This document shows, one piece after another, positions 1 to 9,998 of a stretch of DNA of 64,000 nt. The position numbers were made by a program, and so were the translations under genes. The notes under the pieces are model-generated. The model was not told where the DNA came from and ran no database searches. It saw nothing but the letters and a program-made list of their open reading frames with translations. This stretch comes from an uncultured Paludibacter sp. Its GTDB lineage: Bacteria; Bacteroidota; Bacteroidia; Bacteroidales; Paludibacteraceae. Where the stretch lies: assembly GCA_937897985.1 (NCBI GenBank), contig CALCBD010000005.1:103266-167265 (forward strand). Direction: 5' to 3'. The stretch's first letter is position 1; each line of letters begins with the position of its first letter.

Positions 1-146
1 TTTTCGACAAAGATAATCAATTACATTGACTTCATTTTACTTCAATATCCCTTTTCATTTTTCTTTTTTGTACTTTTAAATGACAAATTAATAATCGTCA
101 CCTACAATATTTTCTGATTTTTCGGTATAATTCACATATCCGCTTT

Positions 147-2582
147 TTATTTACCTAAAATCTTAAACCTTCGATTCACAATATTTCCCTGCTCATCTTC
201 CACGGTCAGGATGTGTTTTCCCACCGCAGGCGAAACTTCAATTTTGTGTATTCCTTTTGTACAGGTAATATATTCATTATCAATATGCCAGAAAATGGTT
301 GCCTCGGAATTCCGGTGAACAGCTTCAAAAATCAGCATTCCGTATTTATCTTCAATCCCTTTAGGTATGTAAATAGCCGAATTGTTATCAGGTTCAATAA
401 TATCAAGTACATTTTCACGGGGAGGAAGACAACCCGGCAGGTAAGGAGGTAACGAAGCGTATTCAGGATGAACTCTGCGATAATAATATTCCTGCGAAGG
501 AGGCAAAATAAATCCGGAAACGATGTGCATCTTCCTCACAGGATAACACTGAGCATTGACACGCCGGCTTTCGGTAGAATCCAGAAAAACCGCTATGTGA
601 TAAGGACAGGATTTTACTTTCGTTCCCCGTTTGGGGACAAAAATCGTATCAGCATCACAGCGGTCGCCGGCCCGGAAGCCACTTTGACGGCAAACAGCTA
701 TCCGTACCATATCCGAACGAGTCTCCTCGAACCAGCCCGCAGGATTCAGAAAATGAAACATCTCAAACATGATGGGAGCAGCATGTGTTACACCCGTCAG
801 ACCGGGACGACCTTCGCCGGTAGAGTTACCAACCCACACACCTACTGTGTATTGCGGTGTGACACCAACCGACCACGCATCGCGTGAGCCGAAACTGGTT
901 CCTGTTTTCCATGCAATTTTATGTGTGGAAGCAAAGTATTCCCAGCCGGTTTCCGCCCAGGGACGATTCACTGTCGAAAGTGCTTCGAGTGTATACCAGA
1001 TTGACCCCGCGTCCAGAATGGAATGATTGCTGAAATGTTTTTCAACGGGTTGATTAAAAGGTATATAATACGCTTTATGGTAATCATCTGTTTCATATTT
1101 TCCAAAATTACGTATATATGAAAGTAAAGATCTGCCCATAGAAGCATACATCGAAGTGATTTCGTACAAACTTACTTCAGCTCCGCCTAAAATTAATGAT
1201 AAGCCGTAATAGGAAGCCGGACGGGTGATACTTGTAAATCCCAGTTGTTGCAAAAACACATGAAATCTGATTTGACCGAATTGTTCGAGCTCACGCACAG
1301 CAGGAATGTTGAGAGAGTGTGCCAGTGCTTCGCTTGCAGGCACAGCTCCCTGATAGGTTCTTTCGAAATTTTCAGGAGCATAACTGCCAAAACGCGTGGG
1401 AATATCGGCTACCAGCGAATTGGGCAACAATGCACCTTCGTTCAGCATAGCAGCATACAAAAAGGGTTTAAGGATGCTGCCCGAACTCCTCAACGAAACC
1501 ACATTGTCGACATACTGAGCTGTTTCTTTACCTTGAATTTCGGCATTACCCACGTAAGCCAGTATTTCACCGGTTCGGGTGTCAGTTACAAGCACAGCAA
1601 CATTGTTGATATAATTTCCTGAGTAATAACGGGCATATTTGGTGGCAACTGTTGTGGCAAACTGTTGGGTTTTTTTGTCGATTGTGGTACGGATACGTTT
1701 TCCCGCTAAACCATCGTTAATGGTTTTGTCAAGTAAATGAGGTGCCAACCGTGGCAATTCCTGCGGACGGGATGGCAAAGGTTCGGCTTTTGCCAGTTCG
1801 CAGGTATTAGCATCGATAATTTTCAGTTTGAAGAGTTTTTCGAGAAGTTTATTCCTTTTTCTTAAATAAACTACATGATTTCTTCCGGGAAAAACTAATG
1901 CCGGAGCATTGGGCAATACAGCCAAAGCAGCCGTTTCGCCCCACGAAAGCTTGCAGGCCGGACGGTTGAAAAAACGCCACGAAGCAGCTTCCAGTCCCAC
2001 CACATTTCCACCAAACGGAGCATGCGAAGCGTAAAGATTCATGATTTCTGCTTTACTGTAGCCGATTTCGAGCCTGATTGCCAAAATAATTTCATGCATT
2101 TTGCTGAAAATATTCCGGTTACGTTCGTTCAGACTAAGGCGGATAACCTGCATACTGAGTGTGCTTCCACCACTTACTACTTTCTTCTTTTTTATGTATT
2201 GCCGGAGTGCTCGGAAAAGCGAAACAGGATTTATGCCCGGATGATAATAGAAATATTCATCTTCGAAACAACGGATGCATTCCCTGAATTTATAGGGAAC
2301 AGTATCGGACAATGGAAAACGCCATTGAAAATCAGGAGCTATCCTTGCAGACAGAAATTCCCCCTTCCTGTCCTCAATAATAGTGGAATAGCTGTTTTGA
2401 AACAACGGTTTAGGTAACGAAAACCAAAACCAAAGTCCAAGAATCATTGCTACCATCAAAATCCAGAAACGGGGCATGGGATAGACTAAACGATGACGAA
2501 TGAGCCAGGTTTTCAGAGATTTGATTGCGTTAAACTTCTCAAATTTATAAAATATTTTATTTTTTAAAAATTGACTTTGCAT
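147..2582 (-). CDS. pbpC: Penicillin-binding protein 1C, bifunctional class A PBP
   Basis: Inner-membrane peptidoglycan synthase with glycosyltransferase and transpeptidase halves, 811 residues. A short basic N-terminus is followed by one membrane segment at about 37-57. A GT51 domain follows, with the catalytic-type EDEYFYYHPG motif and the SGGSTLSMQ motif. The transpeptidase domain has SxxK (S369-I-L-K372), an SLN motif and KTGTS. The C-terminal 90 residues look like the BiPBP_C domain that separates PBP1C from PBP1A and PBP1B. The family is known to polymerise glycan, and its transpeptidase activity is often weak. It lies 154 bp downstream of the alpha-2-macroglobulin gene on the same strand. 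This pairing is conserved in many Gram-negatives, where PBP1C is thought to repair the wall after protease attack. All key motifs are intact. Confidence 0.95.
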   Translation of the reverse strand: MQSQFLKNKIFYKFEKFNAIKSLKTWLIRHRLVYPMPRFWILMVAMILGLWFWFSLPKPLFQNSYSTIIEDRKGEFLSARIAPDFQWRFPLSDTVPYKFRECIRCFEDEYFYYHPGINPVSLFRALRQYIKKKKVVSGGSTLSMQVIRLSLNERNRNIFSKMHEIILAIRLEIGYSKAEIMNLYASHAPFGGNVVGLEAASWRFFNRPACKLSWGETAALAVLPNAPALVFPGRNHVVYLRKRNKLLEKLFKLKIIDANTCELAKAEPLPSRPQELPRLAPHLLDKTINDGLAGKRIRTTIDKKTQQFATTVATKYARYYSGNYINNVAVLVTDTRTGEILAYVGNAEIQGKETAQYVDNVVSLRSSGSILKPFLYAAMLNEGALLPNSLVADIPTRFGSYAPENFERTYQGAVPASEALAHSLNIPAVRELEQFGQIRFHVFLQQLGFTSITRPASYYGLSLILGGAEVSLYEITSMYASMGRSLLSYIRNFGKYETDDYHKAYYIPFNQPVEKHFSNHSILDAGSIWYTLEALSTVNRPWAETGWEYFASTHKIAWKTGTSFGSRDAWSVGVTPQYTVGVWVGNSTGEGRPGLTGVTHAAPIMFEMFHFLNPAGWFEETRSDMVRIAVCRQSGFRAGDRCDADTIFVPKRGTKVKSCPYHIAVFLDSTESRRVNAQCYPVRKMHIVSGFILPPSQEYYYRRVHPEYASLPPYLPGCLPPRENVLDIIEPDNNSAIYIPKGIEDKYGMLIFEAVHRNSEATIFWHIDNEYITCTKGIHKIEVSPAVGKHILTVEDEQGNIVNRRFKILGK

Positions 2583-2736
2583 TAGTATAAAAAAAGACCT
2601 GTTTTTAATTCAAGTTCTGAATCAATAGTAGTCAAATATTTTTAATTTCATAGCCTGAGCTATAAGCTTGGGTGATTTAGCGATTCAACACTCAAAATTA
2701 TTAATGATGCTTTTCGCAATGGACATTATATTGAAA

Positions 2737-5700
2737 TTACTTTACCACATTCACCCATTTCCCATCGCTACCGGCACTTATGCTGTTGTCATACATGGCT
2801 TCGCAACGTACCGAAGGCAGGTAATAAGTTCCGGAATATGCCGCATGAAGCAAAACCCGGAACATTTTCGACTGTCCCTTTTCGAGATCGAAATAAATGC
2901 TGATACGATCGTCGCGGATATCCTGATAAGTCGGGACATCGCCTTTTAGCCTGGCATTTTTCACCGCATCGAGCCGGCTGCTCAATATCTCCCAGCCGGA
3001 AGGGAATATCTCCAGCAGTGCCAAATCCTTGTATGCCATTCGGACTCCCGGATGTTTCACAATAACTTCTGCATAAAAATCGGTTCCCTGCCTGATGTTT
3101 GCCGGATTTAAAGGTTGGTCTTTCATGTCTTTGTACTGAATGTTAAAAGTCAGGTTTTGAGCAGTTCCTACAATAGCCTGCATCTGCGGAATACCGGTTT
3201 GCTGCACTCGAACGAACAGATTCTGCTTTGTCCGGTTAGTGATTTTTATCGTTTTACGTAAACCACTGTTGTAATCGACTGGTAACTGATACATGACTTT
3301 AGTTGTATTTACTTTCAAAGCTTTACCGTTGAGATCAATGTCGCATTCAAGATTTACAGCACCGGTTTGCAGACCGGCATATTTTGAAACAGCCATCAAC
3401 ATAAATGCAGTTGATTGTGTACTTAACCATGCGGAGGATGAAAGAATATTTGAAATTTCTTCGACCAGCGGTAATGCCTGAGCGTAGTTTCTCAGTAAAA
3501 CCATTGTTTCAAGCATCATGGCTTTATCACGTTCCTGACTTCCATACGTTTCCCAATAGTCAGCATTTCCGGTTGCAGATGTATTAAGTCCGCGGATAAT
3601 CTCAGACCCGATATCTGTTTTACCTGCCAGTGCGTAAGCAGCTGCCAGGCGCCATTTTGCTGCGTTGTGAATTCCCGGAGTTTCGCGCATTCGGTTCATT
3701 GCACTCAAAACCGGCTTTTTAGCCAATGCCAGCGTATAAATCCTGTAAGCCTGCGTCAGATCAGAACTATAATTGTTTGATTTATGTTGCCAGTTGTTGG
3801 CCTGTGATGTCTGGTAATTTACCCATGGGTCTAAAAGTCCGACAGGTAATTCGTATCCCTGTGCTTCGGCTTCGAGCATAAAATGCCCTGCATAGTTGGT
3901 TCCCCATTCGCTGATTTTGTCTGACACAGAAGGCCAGTAAGCAAAACCACCACCTGATAACTGGTATGATTTGATTTTATTCAGGCAGGCTTTTACGTTA
4001 GCTTCGATTTCTTTCCTGCGAAATTCACTTAATTCCATCACATTTCCCAGAAACAACTGTGGAAATGCAACCGAAGTGATTTGCTCTATACAGCCATGTG
4101 GGTAACTGATCAGGTAATTCAGATTTTTCTGGAAATTAAGTGGAAAAATGCGTGAAACTTCCACTGTTCCCGAATTAGTTCCCTGAATTCCCACTGCTGT
4201 AAATTCCTGCGACCATGTTTCGCCGGGTTTCAGGGTGGCTTTTAATTCATTTGTCACCGGTGGATTAGGCATTCGTATTTGCAGGTTCGTTTCTGTTGTG
4301 GCTTTTTCGTTGCCCGAAGTGGCTGAAATCTTGATTTTTCCTTCAGCAATGCGGTTTTTAACTTTTAAGGTAAATTCAACTACCTTTTCACCGGTTTTTT
4401 CAAAAGTCAGATTTCGGATTGCACCATCAGTCACTGTAAAGTTCTTGTCTGAGGCAAAAACGACCTTCACATTTCTGATCGATTTTTCGGTTGCAAATAC
4501 TGTAACCGGTACTTTGATTTGTTCGGTCGGACTCACCACCCGGGGTAAAGTAGCAAGTACCATGAGCGGTTGTTTCACCGGTACTGTCATCTCAGTTGAA
4601 CCGTAAGCGCCATGATTCCCGGCTATCACCATTACACGTACAGAACCGATGTAATTTGGCATTTGAAAAAACATGGTTTTTGATTCTCCTGCCTTCAACG
4701 ATACCGGGGTGTGATACAATACTACCGGTTTGAAACGGTTATTGTTTTCCTTCCCTTTTTTATTAAGATATAAGTCGCCGCCAACGGAAAACAAACCGGC
4801 TAATTTTCCGCCAAAAGCACCCACCACGTATTTATATAAATCCCAGGTACGAACCCCGAGGGCCTCATGGGCATAAAAACCTGTCCATGGATCCGGAGTG
4901 TTAAATCGCGTCAGGTCAAGCAAGCCTTCGTCGACAATGGCTACAGTACATGTCATTGGTTTAGCATTGATTTCTTTCACCGTTACTGCAAATTTCTCAA
5001 GTGGTTTCAGTTCCTTTTTCATTGAAATTACAGGTTTCAGATGTGTGCCGGGGTCTTCCACTGTCACCGGCTGAACGCCGTACATACGGATGGGAATTCC
5101 GTTTTTGCTTTGTGCATGAGGCTGAATATATGAAATATGGATATAAATATTCGGAGCCATTTCGGGTGTTACTACAAATTCCGCCCTTGAATTTCCTTTT
5201 TCAGGAGTAAACCAGAAGTTCCTGATGACGCGGCTACCGGTTTCGATACTTATGAGTGCACGACTTTTTTGCATCACGGGCAACTCCACCTGAATTTTTT
5301 CGCCCACCTTATATTGCTTTTTATTAGTCCGGAAAACAAGCATTTCGGCTCCACCGGGATTTTCGCTGCCCGCATTGCTCCACCAGTCTTTGTATGTGGT
5401 ATAAAATACAGCACCGGCACTGTGTCCGCCTTTCAGGTCGGTAACTCTCATGAATTTTCGTCCCCAGTATTCTCCACCAAGGTTCATTTCGTAAATAGCC
5501 CGTCCGTTTCGTACCTGTATATAATCAGTTTTCATCAGGTTGGTATGTTCACCCGAAACGTAAGAAGCCACATTTTCCTCCGGCGACTGATTCCACCACC
5601 AGCGCCAGTAAATATTGAAAATTTCAATTTTCAGTTTACCATTCATTGGTCTTCCGTTTTCATCTACCAACGCCAAAGGAATTAAGTTCTTTTCATCCGA

Positions 5701-8292
5701 ATAAAGTGCATTGTTCCAGCCTTTTCCTTCGGGGATTTTCAATCCGGCATAAGCCTTATAGGGAGAATATTTAAACAATGCACGGTCGATGCTGAAATCG
5801 CCGCCTGCTTCGAAAGCTCGTGTTTTCAGCTGTACAGCTATCATTCCGGGGGCATCGCCAGCAGGGTCGAAGTTCAGTTTTATTTCTGCATTGCCTTCAG
5901 TGTTTACATTGCCTTTAAATACTTCGAAATCCTGCGATTCAAAGGTCTTTGCCGGATCATCAAAAACATAACCTTTACATGATTTAAAAGTGGTTTTGGC
6001 CTGACCTGCAGAAGCTTCAATGATTACTTTGGCGTTTGAGGCCGGTGTTCCGTACAGCCAGTTGACCTGAAGTTTGCCGGTTTCCTGTACATTTTTGTGG
6101 AGTATTGCAGGAAAATACAAATTGATTTTCATGCGGTTGGGTTTTACGGTTTCAATCCTCAGGTTTCGGGCAAAGGTTGAACCTCCTACCCGTACTTTGG
6201 CTACCCAGCTTCCCGTAAGTGCATCGGCTGGTGTTCGTACATTGAAATTGTAAAAGCCATTTATACCTGACTGTTGCACAATTCGTTGTGACAACTGACC
6301 TGTCGGGTTGTACAATTCCATAATGACAGGATGATTCGGTGGTAAAGCTTTGTTTTTATCTTCGAGAATAAAAGTCAGGTACATTAAATCACCCGGACGC
6401 CATACGCCTCTTTCACCGTAAATAAATCCTTTTACTCCTTTTTTCAATTCTTCTCCGCTTACATCAAACATACTTAGCGAAAGGGATGAAGCATTGTCGA
6501 GTCGTAAATAACCGCGCTGGTTACCCTTTTTGGCAATCAGAACAAATGGTTTATCTTCGGGTTTCAGATTACACAGGCCTTCTGAATTAGTTTTTGTTGT
6601 AGCCAATACCTGATTTTGCAGGTTGCGGAATTCGATTTCAACATCACTGATTGGTTCGGTGGTTAGCAGGTTGGTGACAGCCAGAAAATATTCGTTATTA
6701 GTGCCCGATTTAGCAATGATTCCAAAGTCGGATGCCAGTACATTGCGTGCTACTTTGTGGTTGGCTAAATAGTACGATGGTTTGGTCGGATCATTAGTTT
6801 CTTCCCAATTGTAATTCTCACCGTAATTTGAATCATCTTCATAATAATCCCAATAATATTCTGATGGTTCGTCGAAACTTTCGTTGGGATCACGGGGGTA
6901 AGGATTACTATCGACGATTGAATTCCTGTCGATTCCCGGATAGAGGGAGTGTTTCATACGGAATGAAATCTCAACTCTGTAAATGGCTCCCGGTTCGGTT
7001 TTTATAAGCTTCGAAAGATCAAGTGAAAAATTATTCCAGGTATTGTAATCAATAACATCTTTGGAATGGAGCATTACTTCATTGTTGTAAACCACACGTC
7101 CTACGCGTTTGATTTCCTGGTCACCATTCAACTGGTTAGTTTGTAAAAACTGCACAATATTATTTTCAAAAATCTGAATGATTCTCACATCAACTCCCGA
7201 CAAACTTACTGCTTTGAAGGGAAACAGAATGTCTCCGGTGTGAGGTACAATTACACCATCGCCAATCAGTTCCACACAGGGTTTGAGACTTTTGAATTCC
7301 ACCACGGTCTGATAATTATTCCCCAATGGTTTTTCAAATATATTCTTTACACCCGAAAATACGGTAAGCTCTGCTTTGCCGGTTATGCTTTTGCCTGTAA
7401 AAATTGTAATTATATTTCCTTTGGCTACTGCAGTTTCTTCTGAAGATGGACTGAGCTTAACTAACCCGTTGATATCCTGTAATGTGCTCAGCGGGTCAGA
7501 AAAAAATACATCCACTGATGTTTTCGGATCAGAGCTGGTTTTAACGTAGATCACTTTAAAATCATTCAGTGCCGGCATTTCGAATTCCCACGAACCATCA
7601 GATTTGGCTCCGATCATACGACCATCCCATTTAATTTTAAGTTTGTATGGCAGGTTACGGCGTTCCACGTTTTCGATGCTGAATTCGTGAACGTTACTAC
7701 CGGAATTATGTTTCCATTTGAATGTATTTGATGCATCGTCGCCCGAAATACTGAATGCTTTTTCGATCAGTGAATCGACAGCATAATCGGCTGTATATAT
7801 CACTCCGCGAATCCTTTGCCGTGTCATGTCGTTTTCAATCATAGGGCTTATCCCGTTGAATTCGAAGCGAATACCCTGGTTTTTTACCTGAAAGCGAAAT
7901 GTAAGGGTACTGAATTTTTCAGGAACTTTAACGAACTTATCGAGTTCGAAATTCACTGTGTAAATTTCACCTGCCGGCAATTTTTCAAAGGGCACAAACT
8001 GTATGGTTTGTTTATCTACCCATTTTGACTGACCTTTAATTTCGGCACTGAATGAAAATGGATTGAAAGACAGTGTATTACCAGGTACGGCACCGGGAAC
8101 TTCAGCCACCAAACGTACCTGAACTGCCGAATTGGAGGAAACAATACCGGATGTAAACGAAATGACGTATGCTGCAAAACCAGGATCAATTTTTTGTGGT
8201 TTCAGTTTTTCCTTACATGAAGGCATAAATACTAATAAAATGCACATCGAAACAATAATGAATCGGTTGACCGGCACTTGAGTTGATTTCAT
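2737..8292 (-). CDS. Bacterial alpha-2-macroglobulin (YfhM-like) lipoprotein
   Basis: Giant protease-trapping protein, 1851 residues from the chosen start. The N-terminus has a hydrophobic stretch ending FMPSC-KEK, a probable though imperfect lipobox, so it is likely anchored in the periplasm. MG-type beta-sandwich domains lead to a bait-like region, then the thioester site GCIEQ (C1401 to Q1404) in the alpha-alpha toroid, and a C-terminal MG domain. Colonisation-type A2Ms are known to crosslink proteases through this thioester. It is intact here, unlike in YfaS-type paralogues that lost it. I chose the ATG at 8292 over one 48 bp upstream because a promoter -7 box at 8338-8345 puts transcription start after the upstream ATG. 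It pairs with the pbpC gene downstream. Confidence 0.93.
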   Translation of the reverse strand: MKSTQVPVNRFIIVSMCILLVFMPSCKEKLKPQKIDPGFAAYVISFTSGIVSSNSAVQVRLVAEVPGAVPGNTLSFNPFSFSAEIKGQSKWVDKQTIQFVPFEKLPAGEIYTVNFELDKFVKVPEKFSTLTFRFQVKNQGIRFEFNGISPMIENDMTRQRIRGVIYTADYAVDSLIEKAFSISGDDASNTFKWKHNSGSNVHEFSIENVERRNLPYKLKIKWDGRMIGAKSDGSWEFEMPALNDFKVIYVKTSSDPKTSVDVFFSDPLSTLQDINGLVKLSPSSEETAVAKGNIITIFTGKSITGKAELTVFSGVKNIFEKPLGNNYQTVVEFKSLKPCVELIGDGVIVPHTGDILFPFKAVSLSGVDVRIIQIFENNIVQFLQTNQLNGDQEIKRVGRVVYNNEVMLHSKDVIDYNTWNNFSLDLSKLIKTEPGAIYRVEISFRMKHSLYPGIDRNSIVDSNPYPRDPNESFDEPSEYYWDYYEDDSNYGENYNWEETNDPTKPSYYLANHKVARNVLASDFGIIAKSGTNNEYFLAVTNLLTTEPISDVEIEFRNLQNQVLATTKTNSEGLCNLKPEDKPFVLIAKKGNQRGYLRLDNASSLSLSMFDVSGEELKKGVKGFIYGERGVWRPGDLMYLTFILEDKNKALPPNHPVIMELYNPTGQLSQRIVQQSGINGFYNFNVRTPADALTGSWVAKVRVGGSTFARNLRIETVKPNRMKINLYFPAILHKNVQETGKLQVNWLYGTPASNAKVIIEASAGQAKTTFKSCKGYVFDDPAKTFESQDFEVFKGNVNTEGNAEIKLNFDPAGDAPGMIAVQLKTRAFEAGGDFSIDRALFKYSPYKAYAGLKIPEGKGWNNALYSDEKNLIPLALVDENGRPMNGKLKIEIFNIYWRWWWNQSPEENVASYVSGEHTNLMKTDYIQVRNGRAIYEMNLGGEYWGRKFMRVTDLKGGHSAGAVFYTTYKDWWSNAGSENPGGAEMLVFRTNKKQYKVGEKIQVELPVMQKSRALISIETGSRVIRNFWFTPEKGNSRAEFVVTPEMAPNIYIHISYIQPHAQSKNGIPIRMYGVQPVTVEDPGTHLKPVISMKKELKPLEKFAVTVKEINAKPMTCTVAIVDEGLLDLTRFNTPDPWTGFYAHEALGVRTWDLYKYVVGAFGGKLAGLFSVGGDLYLNKKGKENNNRFKPVVLYHTPVSLKAGESKTMFFQMPNYIGSVRVMVIAGNHGAYGSTEMTVPVKQPLMVLATLPRVVSPTEQIKVPVTVFATEKSIRNVKVVFASDKNFTVTDGAIRNLTFEKTGEKVVEFTLKVKNRIAEGKIKISATSGNEKATTETNLQIRMPNPPVTNELKATLKPGETWSQEFTAVGIQGTNSGTVEVSRIFPLNFQKNLNYLISYPHGCIEQITSVAFPQLFLGNVMELSEFRRKEIEANVKACLNKIKSYQLSGGGFAYWPSVSDKISEWGTNYAGHFMLEAEAQGYELPVGLLDPWVNYQTSQANNWQHKSNNYSSDLTQAYRIYTLALAKKPVLSAMNRMRETPGIHNAAKWRLAAAYALAGKTDIGSEIIRGLNTSATGNADYWETYGSQERDKAMMLETMVLLRNYAQALPLVEEISNILSSSAWLSTQSTAFMLMAVSKYAGLQTGAVNLECDIDLNGKALKVNTTKVMYQLPVDYNSGLRKTIKITNRTKQNLFVRVQQTGIPQMQAIVGTAQNLTFNIQYKDMKDQPLNPANIRQGTDFYAEVIVKHPGVRMAYKDLALLEIFPSGWEILSSRLDAVKNARLKGDVPTYQDIRDDRISIYFDLEKGQSKMFRVLLHAAYSGTYYLPSVRCEAMYDNSISAGSDGKWVNVVK

Positions 8293-8337
8293 AGGATTTG
8301 AATTAAGGAAAGTGATTTTTGATAAATTTCTGTATTG

Positions 8338-8368
8338 CAAATGTAATTATTATTTTATTAAGTTTCAA
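8338..8368 (-). promoter_or_regulatory. Bacteroidetes-type promoter for the alpha-2-macroglobulin gene
   Basis: On the minus strand TTGA (8368-8365) is followed by a 19-bp spacer and TACATTTG (8345-8338). This fits the Bacteroidetes sigma-ABfr consensus TTTG-N19-TAnnTTTG with one change in the -33 box. The rest of the 8293-8641 gap is AT-rich and shows no gene or strong hairpin. Confidence 0.6.
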
Positions 8369-8641
8369 TTTTTTATAAATAATGCGAAACGGGCATTGAA
8401 ATAGATTTTAGTTTCTGTAAATATAGGTTTGATTTCAGAGGGCTACACCCCTGAATTTTGAATAAGGCAGTGCAACTGTAATATCCTGTAAAAGTTGACT
8501 TGTCGGAATAGCATAATACTACACCTGATTTGCCTTAATAATGATAAGTGTCACTCTGAGGTAAAATATAAGAAAAATGTCAGTTTAATATAAAAAATAT
8601 TCATTCTGACACGACTTGTGTTTAAATTAATCTCAGTTGTT

Positions 8642-9163
8642 TTAAGATGGACCACATGGCAACACGGCGCAATCTGGTATTAAATTTATTGTAACAGGAA
8701 AATTCATATCATAAATTTGATTATTATAATCAAAACGAATTTTAATTTCTGCACTACTTAAATCTTTAGGATTTCTTTTGTAATAATCAATTCCTTTAAG
8801 TAAATATTTGTACTCAGATTTTGCTGGAATGACTCTAAATGTATTTTTTATATCATCATCGCTAAAAATTGGAATGGCATCATATACATTGTATTTTTTA
8901 CCTGCGGATTCTTTAAATGCAAAAGTTAGATATGAAAAGGTTTTAGGGCTATCAATTCCTAAATCAAAATCAAATTTGGTTATTATATCAATATCTGTGT
9001 CAAAGTTGTTTTTCAGAACAAATTCGTACACAGGAACACCAGATGCATATCTTGCATTAATTGTTGCTGTAAACAAGCCGTTTACAACAGTTTGATTTTG
9101 TTGCGAATATAGTGAAATTGCTGAAAGTACAATCATACCAAATAAACTTATTTTCTTCATCAT
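8642..9163 (-). CDS. Small secreted protein of unknown function
   Basis: I do not recognise this 173-residue protein. It begins with a clear signal peptide (MKKISLFGMIVLSAISLYSQ), so it is exported to the periplasm or beyond. The mature part is predicted beta-rich, with alternating hydrophobic and charged residues such as VYEFVLKNNFDTDIDIITKFDFD, resembling an Ig-like or C2-like sandwich. There is no lipobox and no T9SS sorting domain. Two cysteines near the end (CAVLPCGPS) could form a small C-terminal disulfide loop. It stands alone, about 350 bp upstream of the alpha-2-macroglobulin gene on the same strand, and has no recognisable partner. The start is supported by the signal peptide. Confidence 0.6.
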   Translation of the reverse strand: MMKKISLFGMIVLSAISLYSQQNQTVVNGLFTATINARYASGVPVYEFVLKNNFDTDIDIITKFDFDLGIDSPKTFSYLTFAFKESAGKKYNVYDAIPIFSDDDIKNTFRVIPAKSEYKYLLKGIDYYKRNPKDLSSAEIKIRFDYNNQIYDMNFPVTINLIPDCAVLPCGPS

Positions 9164-9245
9164 TTATCTGTTTTTACTTACTATTATGGTTGAAAAAAAT
9201 GACAAAGAATGCAAACTGACCACCCCGCTGCCTCACGAATTCCCA

Positions 9246-9276
9246 TGCTGCCGCACGTTTGCATCGTGCGGCAGCA
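9246..9276. repeat. Perfect 11-bp inverted repeat (stem-loop)
   Basis: TGCTGCCGCAC at 9246-9256 is matched by GTGCGGCAGCA at 9266-9276 across a 9-nt loop. It is unusually GC-rich for this AT-rich gap and is followed by two copies of GCAGCAGAGG. It lies directly before the 42-bp repeat array and has no T-run, so a terminator role is uncertain. Confidence 0.6.
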
Positions 9277-9297
9277 GAGGGCAGCAGAGGGGGTTGA

Positions 9298-9549
9298 GTT
9301 ATTTCAATAGTGAAATATCTTTCCGCCAAAAGTTGGCCAGTTATTTCAATAGTGAATCATCGTTCCGCCAAAAGTCCGTGAGTTATTTCAATAGTGAATC
9401 ATCATTCCGCCAAAAGTCCGTGAGTTATTTCAATAGTGAAATATCGTTCCGCCATAAGTCCTTGAGTTATTTCAATAGTGAAATATCGTTCCGCCAAATG
9501 TCAGAGTGTTATTTCAATAGTGTCATATCATTCAGCCAAAAGCCGGTGA
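9298..9549 (+). repeat. 42-bp tandem repeat, six copies, open in one frame
   Basis: Six units start at 9298, 9340, 9382, 9424, 9466 and 9508, each opening with GTTATTTCAATAGTG and ending near TTCCGCCAAAAGTC. Every unit holds the small inverted repeat ATTTCA-ATAG-TGAAAT. The period is a multiple of three, so the array is open on the plus strand and would encode a 14-residue repeat (SYFNSEISFRQK..) inside a 150-codon frame from 9186 to 9638. That frame has no signal peptide, no good ribosome site and low-complexity flanks. I therefore annotate DNA repeats and not a gene. The remainder of the 9164-9998 gap is AT-rich and shows only the fabI promoter. Confidence 0.75.
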
Positions 9550-9893
9550 GATTTTTTTCTATTTATTTTTTTTTGACAAATAAAATGAAAGAATTTTATA
9601 CAATTAAATTTATTCAAAACAAATTTGTCCTGATTTGACGAATCAGGACAAAATTTTTTAATCCAGCAGTGTTTTTAACGTTTGTTTGCTGAAAACGCAG
9701 GTTTTATCCGTTGAAAAATGAGTGGATTTCAACATTTGAAATTGAGCTTAATAAGGGAAAATGTAAACTTATGAAACAAAATTTTGTACGACAGCCGGTT
9801 TTCAGCTCTACGTGAAAATGATTCAACTCTTCGAACAGAAGGGAACGACCGGGCAGAGTGTATAAATGGGAGATGCCATATAAAGGGTCAGAA

Positions 9894-9925
9894 TTTTAAA
9901 ATATTGCACATTTTTAGTATCTTTG
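9894..9925 (+). promoter_or_regulatory. Probable fabI promoter
   Basis: TTTT (9894-9897), a 20-bp spacer and TATCTTTG (9918-9925) fit the Bacteroidetes promoter with a perfect -7 box and an imperfect -33 box. The start codon follows about 65 bp after the expected transcription start. Confidence 0.5.
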
Positions 9926-9998
9926 TGCCGAAAATGATTTTACAACGAACTTTTTTGTTTAAAAAAGGGTTATTTGTAGAAACAATTAATCAAAAATC

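Noticed and set aside
8293..8340. Longer N-terminus for the alpha-2-macroglobulin
   Set aside because: The upstream ATG lies before the predicted transcription start and would hide the lipoprotein signal peptide.
9298..9549. 42-bp repeats as a CRISPR array
   Set aside because: Units follow each other directly without unique spacers and no cas gene is nearby.
9186..9638. 150-codon frame over the repeats as a protein gene
   Set aside because: No signal peptide, recognisable domain or promoter. The open frame follows from a repeat length divisible by three.
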